Below, piece by piece: positions 30,362 to 36,617 of a stretch of DNA of 47,353 nt. The stretch is from Anaerophaga thermohalophila str. Valhall (GTDB lineage Bacteria > Bacteroidota > Bacteroidia > Bacteroidales > Marinilabiliaceae), in NCBI RefSeq assembly GCF_000250735.1, contig NZ_AHZV01000258.1, forward strand, positions 1 through 47,353, given 5' to 3'. The notes beneath the pieces are model-generated. The model was not told where the DNA came from, made no database searches, and saw only the letters and a program-made list of their open reading frames with translations. The translations under genes were made by a program, and so were the position numbers. Every line of letters starts with the position of its first letter. The stretch's first letter is position 1.

Positions 30362-32407
30362 ATGAGAAATATTAAATATTGGAGTTGCAGGTTTTTGTTT
30401 GGACTGGGATTCGTGACATTGTTTGCAGGAAGTGTTTTTTCACAAACAAATGAAGAAATGCGGGCCGAAATTATGTTGAAAACGCCCGGAAATCCGGCGA
30501 AAAGCTATATCCTGAGGATTGGAAACACGGATAAAGACAATAACTTCCGTTACTTACCGGATAAGGACATTCCGCTGGAAATAACAGGAAAAACAAAGAC
30601 CCTCGGGAATTCTGTATATTATAGGATAACATTGACTGCCCGTGAAGATGTATTCTTTAATTTTAAACAAAGTGTGGCTGCCGGCCAGGCTGAACATGAA
30701 AATTGTAAGTTCCTGATGCCGGGGTTTTGGTATCGTCACAATCTTCGTTCGCCGGAAGAAGCACCGTCATTTCACACAAGTGACAGCTGGCTGGTAAGAG
30801 AAGACCGTTTGAGTTCACCCCTTACCGGTATTTTTGATGAAAGTACCGGCCGTTATTATACGGTTTTGAGGAACGATGATATAGATACAGTATCATATAC
30901 AGCTATTCATCACGGTGAAGTTATACTCTCGGGCGAAAGTGATTTAGGCTTTACCGGTTTTGAAAATATTCATGACAAAGCCTGGATGTCGTTCGGATTT
31001 CCTCACCGCGAGATTCCTAAAACTTACATTCGCAAGCTGACACTTGCTCCGCCGGTTGTTGCATTTGCCGGGCTAAAAAAAGGAGAAACCAAAATCCTGA
31101 ATTGGATTGTAAACAGCGGCCATGCCTCCGGCTTCTCTGATTTTGTGGCTCAGGTATGGAACTATTCGTTCAGCCATTTCAAACCGATGCCGGTTGAACT
31201 GGATTATTCGGTTAAAACGGTGAAAGAGACACTGGCAAACTTTTTTATCGAAAGTTATGTGGAGACCGAAGACCTCAATTACTTTTCCGGTATCCATTTA
31301 CGTACGGATGATTGCTCAGATATGGGAGGTGCTGAGGTTGGCTTTATAGGCAGGGTACTACTGAATGCTTTTTTTGCACTTGAATATGCCCATGAAACAG
31401 ATAATCCCGGGCTTAAGCAGATTGCAGAAAACGTTTTGAAAAGTTATCTGGAAAAAGGATTTACAGATTCGGGGTTTTTCAGAGAATCTATCAACTATCA
31501 TACTGATGAAGAACCTGATGTGTATAGTATCCGCCGGCAATCTGAGGGGGTTTATGCAATTCTTAAGTATCTGGATTTTGAGAGGAAGCAAGGGAGGAAG
31601 CATCTCGAATGGGAAAAACGAATCAGAAAGTTATTGGATAATTTTCTAAGACTTCAGAACGCGGATGGCAGTTTCCCGCGTAAGTTTAAAAATGATTTTG
31701 AACTGGTGGACGCGACGGGAGGAAGTACTCCTTCGGCAACAGTGCCTTTGGTTATGGCTTCAAAATACTTCAATGATAAGGAATACCTGGAAAGTGCAGA
31801 AAAATCGGGAGAATATCTTGAAAACGAGTTGATTTCCAGGTCCGATTATTTTTCTTCCACACTTGACGCCAATTGTGAGGATAAAGAGGCCTCTCTTTAT
31901 GCATCAACGGCTATGTATTATCTGGCTCTGGCTTCAAAAGGGAGGAAGCACGATCATTATGTTGCGCTTGCCAAAGAGGCTTCCTTTTTTGCCCTTTCGT
32001 GGTATTACATGTGGGATGTTCCTTTTACCCGTGGACAGATGTTAGGTGATATTGGTCTGAAAACCCGCGGATGGGGGAATGTCTCGGTTGAGAATAATCA
32101 TATTGATGTATTCATCTTTGAGTTTGCCGATGTGTTGAACTACCTTGCAGAGGAGACATCTGAACCGGCATTCAATGAATTTGCTGAAGTTATTAATACT
32201 TCAATGCTGCAACTATTACCTTATCCAGGCCACATGTGTGGTATTGCCCGTACCGGCTATTATCCCGAAGTGGTTCAGCACACCAACTGGGATTACGGGA
32301 AAAACGGAAAAGGTTTTTATAATGACATTTTTGCACCCGGATGGACTGTTGCATCCCTATGGGAAATGCTTACACCAGGAGCGGCAGAACGGTTTATGCT
32401 TGATTGA
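30362..32407 (+). CDS. Unrecognised secreted protein, probable beta-sandwich plus (alpha/alpha) toroid, putative glycan-active enzyme
   Basis: The 681-residue product has a signal peptide ending near GSVFSQ and no lipobox. I do not recognise the family. Residues about 30-290 look beta-rich (RIGNTDKDNN..., NSVYYRITLTARED). From about 300 the sequence is helical with repeats such as GFIGRVLLNAFFALEYAHE, ILKYLDFERKQ, FLRLQNADGSFPRKF, SATVPLVMASKYF and ASLYASTAMYYLALASKG, as in (alpha/alpha)6 toroid glycosidases and lyases. Conserved-looking acidic or aromatic patches are HLRTDDCSDMGGAEVG and WGNVSVENNHIDVFIFEFADVL. It lies within the PUL B enzyme run, so a role in cleaving the same polysaccharide is inferred. 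No catalytic residue can be assigned. Confidence 0.6.
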   Translation: MRNIKYWSCRFLFGLGFVTLFAGSVFSQTNEEMRAEIMLKTPGNPAKSYILRIGNTDKDNNFRYLPDKDIPLEITGKTKTLGNSVYYRITLTAREDVFFNFKQSVAAGQAEHENCKFLMPGFWYRHNLRSPEEAPSFHTSDSWLVREDRLSSPLTGIFDESTGRYYTVLRNDDIDTVSYTAIHHGEVILSGESDLGFTGFENIHDKAWMSFGFPHREIPKTYIRKLTLAPPVVAFAGLKKGETKILNWIVNSGHASGFSDFVAQVWNYSFSHFKPMPVELDYSVKTVKETLANFFIESYVETEDLNYFSGIHLRTDDCSDMGGAEVGFIGRVLLNAFFALEYAHETDNPGLKQIAENVLKSYLEKGFTDSGFFRESINYHTDEEPDVYSIRRQSEGVYAILKYLDFERKQGRKHLEWEKRIRKLLDNFLRLQNADGSFPRKFKNDFELVDATGGSTPSATVPLVMASKYFNDKEYLESAEKSGEYLENELISRSDYFSSTLDANCEDKEASLYASTAMYYLALASKGRKHDHYVALAKEASFFALSWYYMWDVPFTRGQMLGDIGLKTRGWGNVSVENNHIDVFIFEFADVLNYLAEETSEPAFNEFAEVINTSMLQLLPYPGHMCGIARTGYYPEVVQHTNWDYGKNGKGFYNDIFAPGWTVASLWEMLTPGAAERFMLD

Positions 32408-32411
32408 TTAT

Positions 32412-32555
32412 TGAGTGTGGTATAAAAAGACAAATTTTTGTCAAAATCAGGGCGTTTTAAATTTTTGTACCGGAGTTAACCCGTTGTTAATGAGGATGCA
32501 AAAATTTAAAACAACACGGAGTTTGGCAACAAAGATGCTTTTTAGACCTTACTCA
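32412..32555. mobile_element. MITE-like palindromic element, family 2, copy 2
   Basis: This copy has the same 144-bp length as 6719-6862 and aligns to it without obvious large gaps. The left end is TGAGTGTGG; the right end reads ACTCA. Internal GTTTTAAATTTTT and AAAAATTTAAAAC are exact inverted repeats here. It begins 5 bases after the stop of the toroid-protein gene and may act as its transcript end or split the following GH43 gene from the operon. Confidence 0.65.
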
Positions 32556-32696
32556 TATTTGGATTTAATAACTTCCTGACATAGCCCAACTTATTGCGAG
32601 GTGTTTATTAATATTTTACAAATCATCTTACATCTTGTATTTAAAAATCTAACAATCTATTATTATGAGTAATAACCAAATATAAAATTTGTACCA

Positions 32697-33722
32697 ATGA
32701 AGAAATTATTTCTGTTACTGATAATAGCAACCGTTGCTTATGCAGGATATTCCTGTAATAACAACGACAAAGGCGATACAGAAAAAGAAAATGACGATTC
32801 AAAGACAGACGTATACAGCAATCCGGTGGTTAATTACAGCCTTCCCGATCCTACCATAATCAGAGACCCGGAAGGAACTTTCTATTTGTATGCCACCGAA
32901 GATATTCGCAACATGCCCGTTCACAAATCCACTAATCTGGTAGACTGGGAGTATATAGGGACGGCATTTACTGAAGAAGGACGGCCCGACTTTGAGCCCG
33001 ACGGTGGATTATGGGCCCCCGATATAAATTTTATTAACGGGAAATATGTTCTCTACTATTCCATGTCGGTATGGGGTGGAGAATGGACTTGTGGCATAGG
33101 CGTTGCTACGAGTGAAACACCGGAGGGGCCGTTTACCGACCATGGCAAGCTCTTTCGGAGTAATGAGATTGATGTTCAGAACTCGATTGATCCTTTTTTT
33201 ATTGAAGAAGACGGGAAAAAATATCTGTTTTGGGGAAGCTTCAGAGGTATTTATGCCATAGAATTGAGCGATGACGGATTGACCCTGAAACCCGGAGCCG
33301 AAAAGCAACAAATTGCCGGCACTGCCTATGAGGGGGCTTATATCCACAAAAAAAATGACTATTACTATTTGTTTGCATCGATCGGCACTTGTTGTGAAGG
33401 CATTAACAGTACTTACACAGCAGTGGTCGGTCGTTCACAAAATTTGTTTGGTCCCTATTTCGATAAAGAGGGAAATAGTATGATGGACAACCATCACGAA
33501 GTGTTCATTCGTGGCAATAATCGTTTTGTGGGCACCGGGCACAACTCCGAAATTGTTACCGATGACGCCGGAAACGACTGGGTTCTGTATCATGCAGTGG
33601 ACGTAAAAAATCCCGATGGCCGGGTATTGATGCTCGACCGGATAAGATGGAACAACGAATGGCCCGAGGTTTTAAACGATACTCCCGGAGTTAGTGATCT
33701 TGAGAGACCTGTTTTTGATTAA
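32697..33722 (+). CDS. GH43 family arabinanase-type glycosidase lipoprotein
   Basis: The 341-residue protein has a lipoprotein-like signal (AYAGYSC, Cys20). It is a GH43 propeller with Asp51 in SLPDPTIIRDPEG, Asp165 in NSIDPFFIEEDGKK and Glu212 in YEGAYIHKKNDYYYLFASIGTCC. GGLWAPDINFINGKYVLYYS, the CCEGINSTYTAVVGRS segment and the late GHNSEIV histidine motif are close to endo-1,5-alpha-L-arabinanases, which makes arabinan the likely target. No CBM is attached. The gene is separated from the upstream operon by a family-2 MITE and is directly followed by a GH172 remnant. Confidence 0.9.
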   Translation: MKKLFLLLIIATVAYAGYSCNNNDKGDTEKENDDSKTDVYSNPVVNYSLPDPTIIRDPEGTFYLYATEDIRNMPVHKSTNLVDWEYIGTAFTEEGRPDFEPDGGLWAPDINFINGKYVLYYSMSVWGGEWTCGIGVATSETPEGPFTDHGKLFRSNEIDVQNSIDPFFIEEDGKKYLFWGSFRGIYAIELSDDGLTLKPGAEKQQIAGTAYEGAYIHKKNDYYYLFASIGTCCEGINSTYTAVVGRSQNLFGPYFDKEGNSMMDNHHEVFIRGNNRFVGTGHNSEIVTDDAGNDWVLYHAVDVKNPDGRVLMLDRIRWNNEWPEVLNDTPGVSDLERPVFD

Positions 33723-33883
33723 CTGGTCAAATTACTATTCAGGATTTGGGATGGCGTCACGATGGTCGTTACAATGATCAACAATCTGATATTTCTTCTA
33801 CATGCTTTTGGTATCAGACAGAACCTCATGCTCCGTTTCCGGCTTTACCTGAAAAAGATGATTTGGAAATACCCCGGTGGTAA
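33722..33883 (+). pseudogene. C-terminal remnant of a DUF2961/GH172 gene
   Basis: From the last base of the GH43 stop codon an open frame of 53 codons runs to TAA at 33881. It encodes TGQITIQDLGWRHDGRY followed by DISSTCFWYQTEPHAPFP and ALPEKDDLEIPRW. The WYQTEPHAPFP-x-LP ending is, from memory, characteristic of the C-terminus of DUF2961 proteins, now GH172 (furanose-active enzymes). No start codon or upstream portion remains, so nearly all of the gene has been deleted, with the junction next to the GH43 stop. The assignment rests on the tail motif alone. Confidence 0.68.
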
Positions 33884-34207
33884 TTGAATTTTAAATATGG
33901 TACTACTCTTATTTTAGTGGTTAATATTCTTATTATATGAAACGCTGTTTAAATGTAGTTTAATATAATTCAATAGATCGTTAGATTTTTAGATATAAGA
34001 TGTAAGATAATTCATCAGTATAAATAATGTCTAAGTTATTGGTCTGATGGAACTCGTATGCAAGCATTTATTTATATTCTTGTTGTGGGAAACCCTGCCA
34101 TGCTCGTTTCGTACAACCTTGATATACTGTATTTTAACAAGCAAACCTTTTGGACACAAACAATTGGTTTGCAACGTTTTGCAAAAGTTTAACGGAGTAT
34201 TAATAAT
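33884..34207. other. AT-rich intergenic stretch
   Basis: No gene is seen. It contains a LacI-like inverted repeat and a sequence shared with the GH3 upstream region (34168-34201). Confidence 0.5.
34168..34201. promoter_or_regulatory. Inverted repeat plus 21-bp motif shared with the GH3 upstream region
   Basis: TTTGCAA (34168-34174) and TTGCAAA (34179-34185) form an inverted repeat with a CGTT spacer. Overlapping it, GCAAAAGTTTAACGG then AGTATT (34181-34201) matches 41813-41833 at 20 of 21 positions. These lie about 330 bases upstream of the GH2 gene at 34533 and about 200 bases upstream of the GH3 gene, suggesting a common operator or promoter-linked site. Confidence 0.35.
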
Positions 34208-34417
34208 TTAAATGCAATTGAAATATAGTTGAAATGGGAATGTGGTTGAAATATTGCCCTTTTTGATAGATGCAACTGATACTGCTGCTCTGTTTATTTG
34301 CTGTACAAGAGCTATTTTCCCATCTGAGGGGGGGAAACCGCTTAACTTATAAATATCCTTTACCAACTCTTTTGGCAGCTGATAAATTTCCAACTTCTGA
34401 AAACTAAAATACAACAT
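34208..34417 (-). pseudogene. Truncated four-helix-bundle (S23-type) protein gene
   Basis: The frame begins FQKLEIYQLPKELVKDIYKLSGFP and continues QQINRAAVSVAS, matching the N-terminal half of the widespread four-helix-bundle proteins related to 23S rRNA intervening-sequence ORFs. After AAVSVAS the expected NIAEG segment and the C-terminal two helices are missing and the frame ends in unrelated sequence (IKKGNISTTFPFQ). Short direct repeats of TTGAAAT flank the truncation (about 34216-34255). It is probably non-functional. Confidence 0.7.
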
Positions 34418-34532
34418 ATAAACTATATTAAACTATATTTTAACTACATATAAACAAATTTTAAGTTATCATTAAATTCGTGGTAGAACTCTTTTTTTAA
34501 ACACTCATAAGTTATTACAAAACATAAAAGAT

Positions 34533-36347
34533 ATGTCAAAAACAGGTGTCTTGTTAGTCAGCGTATTTATGGTGCTGGGGCCCGGTACATCAGCACAATG
34601 GACCCCGGCCGGTGATAAAATAAAAAGCCGGTGGGCAGAAGAAATCAATCCGGAAAATGTTCTTCCGGAATATCCACGTCCAATAATGGAACGTTCAGAA
34701 TGGAAAAATCTGAATGGTTTGTGGAAATATGCCATAGTTCCACGAGAAGAGGGCGAGCCTTCCGACTATGATGGAGATATACTGGTGCCTTTTGCAGTAG
34801 AATCAAGCCTGAGTGGCGTTCAGAGGAGAGTTGGTGATGAGAATGTCATTTGGTATAAACGCTCTTTCGATGTTCCTGCATCATGGAAAAAGGAAAAACT
34901 GTTGCTCCACTTTGGTGCAGTTGATTGGAGAGCCGATGTCTGGGTTAATGATATTAAAGTTGGAAGCCATGAAGGGGGCTACACACCATTTTCTTTCGAT
35001 ATTGCTCCATTTCTGAATGAAAGGGGAACTCAGGAGATAAAAGTTAAAGTATGGGATCCCACAGACCGTGGGCCACAACCTCGCGGGAAACAGGTTACTA
35101 ATCCGGAGGGAATCTGGTATACGCCTGTTAGTGGTATTTGGCAAACCGTCTGGCTGGAGCCGGTCTCCAGAAAATATATTGCCCGTTTACGTACTACTCC
35201 TGATATTGATAAAAACAAGGTATTTGTTGATGCGGAGGTATGCGGGGAAAGTTATGGCGATGTTATTCAGGTGATAGTTAAGGATGAGGGAGAGGTTATT
35301 GCAAAAAGAAGCGCTTCTGTAACTGAGGTTTTAGAACTTGATGTTGAGTCTCCAAAACTTTGGACCCCTGACAATCCATATTTGTACGATATGGAAGTTT
35401 TCTTGCTCCGTAACGGAGAAGTAATCGACAAGGTTGAAAGTTATTTTGCCATGCGTAAGGTGTCAATGAAACGGGATAAAAACGGTATCGTTCGTTTTCA
35501 GCTCAACAACGAGAATATTTTTCATTTTGGAACACTTGACCAGGGATGGTGGCCTGACGGTTTGTATACGGCTCCTTCTGATGAAGCTTTAAAATATGAT
35601 ATAGTAAAGACTAAGGATTTGGGCTATAATATGATCCGAAAGCATGTAAAGGTAGAACCGGCACGTTGGTATACGCACTGCGACAGATTAGGAATATTGG
35701 TTTGGCAGGATATGCCTAATGGAGATGTTGGTCCCGTTTGGCAAAGAACAACCTATTTTGATGGCATGGAATTTCAAAGAACTGCCCGGTCTGAAGAGAT
35801 TTACAGGAAAGAATGGAAAGAGATCATGGACTATTTATATTCCTATCCAGGCATTGCTGTATGGGTTCCCTTTAATGAGGGGTGGGGACAGTTTAAAACT
35901 AAAGAAATTGCAGAGTGGACTAAAGAATATGATCCGTCTCGTCTTGTGAATCCTGCCAGTGGTGGCAATCATTATCCTGTTGGCGATATTCTGGATATTC
36001 ACAATTATCCCGAGCCGAAATTGTATCTCTATGATGCTATGAGAGCTACTGTGCTGGGTGAATATGGGGGAATAGGGTTGGCATTAAAAGACCACCTCTG
36101 GGCCCCGGAGCGTAACTGGGGTTACGTTCAGTTCAAGTCGTCAAAAGAGGTTACCGATGAGTACGTACGTTTTGCGGAAGAACTGAAGAAACTGGTGAAG
36201 GCTGGTTTTTCGGCTGCCGTTTATACCCAAACCACTGATGTAGAGATGGAAGTCAATGGTCTGATGACCTACGACCGGAAGGTTGTTAAGGTAGATGAAG
36301 AACGCATAAAGGCCATTAACCGGGAGGTGATTGATGTCGTTGAATAA
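34533..36347 (+). CDS. GH2 family glycoside hydrolase (short form, secreted)
   Basis: The 604-residue product has a signal peptide (MSKTGVLLVSVFMVLGPGTSAQ) without a lipobox. It has the N-terminal sugar-binding domain (WKNLNGLWKYAI; VPFAVESSLSGVQ; WYKRSFDVP), an Ig-like domain and the TIM barrel, ending soon after the barrel with no C-terminal extra domains. Acid/base Glu449 lies in VPFNEGWGQ and the nucleophile Glu510 in TVLGEYGGIG. This shorter GH2 group includes beta-galactosidases, beta-glucuronidases and arabinopyranosidase-like enzymes, so the substrate is uncertain. It is a single gene with its own terminator and shares an upstream 21-bp motif with the GH3 gene. Confidence 0.9.
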   Translation: MSKTGVLLVSVFMVLGPGTSAQWTPAGDKIKSRWAEEINPENVLPEYPRPIMERSEWKNLNGLWKYAIVPREEGEPSDYDGDILVPFAVESSLSGVQRRVGDENVIWYKRSFDVPASWKKEKLLLHFGAVDWRADVWVNDIKVGSHEGGYTPFSFDIAPFLNERGTQEIKVKVWDPTDRGPQPRGKQVTNPEGIWYTPVSGIWQTVWLEPVSRKYIARLRTTPDIDKNKVFVDAEVCGESYGDVIQVIVKDEGEVIAKRSASVTEVLELDVESPKLWTPDNPYLYDMEVFLLRNGEVIDKVESYFAMRKVSMKRDKNGIVRFQLNNENIFHFGTLDQGWWPDGLYTAPSDEALKYDIVKTKDLGYNMIRKHVKVEPARWYTHCDRLGILVWQDMPNGDVGPVWQRTTYFDGMEFQRTARSEEIYRKEWKEIMDYLYSYPGIAVWVPFNEGWGQFKTKEIAEWTKEYDPSRLVNPASGGNHYPVGDILDIHNYPEPKLYLYDAMRATVLGEYGGIGLALKDHLWAPERNWGYVQFKSSKEVTDEYVRFAEELKKLVKAGFSAAVYTQTTDVEMEVNGLMTYDRKVVKVDEERIKAINREVIDVVE

Positions 36348-36374
36348 AGATTATTGAGGCTAAGCGTTAACTTG

Positions 36375-36408
36375 CCCCGGATGCACCAGATGCATTCGGG
36401 GTTTTATT
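36375..36408 (+). terminator. Rho-independent terminator after GH2
   Basis: CCCCGGATGCA (36375-36385) pairs with TGCATTCGGGG (36391-36401), with one G-U pair and a 5-base loop, followed by TTTTATT. It is 27 bases after the stop codon. Confidence 0.85.
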
Positions 36409-36419
36409 CGGCAGAATAA

Positions 36420-36588
36420 TTCGTGTCTGTCCATAAAGTGCCATTTACTGTGTTACGCTCGTCCGAAAATTACTCATTTACGATGAGTAAACTCCGTATT
36501 TTCGGACTTCGCAAGCCTTGTAAATGACACTTTCTGAACAGACACATGATAAGTAGGAAACTTTTTCTACTTTACAGACAGGCACTAA
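36420..36588. mobile_element. MITE-like palindromic element, family 1, copy B
   Basis: The 169-bp element starts TTCGTGTCTGTCCATAAAGT and ends with the reverse complement of TTAGTGCCTGTCTGTAAAGT. It has the same internal plan as copies A and C, with CTCATTTACGATGAGTAAAC in the middle. It lies between the GH2 terminator and the 3' end of the dnaE2-like gene. Confidence 0.8.
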
Positions 36589-36617
36589 TTCGGAAAAGAT
36601 AAGAAAACCGTCAAAAA

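Noticed and set aside
30554-30739. Short antisense frames within PUL B enzyme genes as possible antisense proteins
   Set aside because: They are typical chance frames opposite real genes and show no protein-like features.
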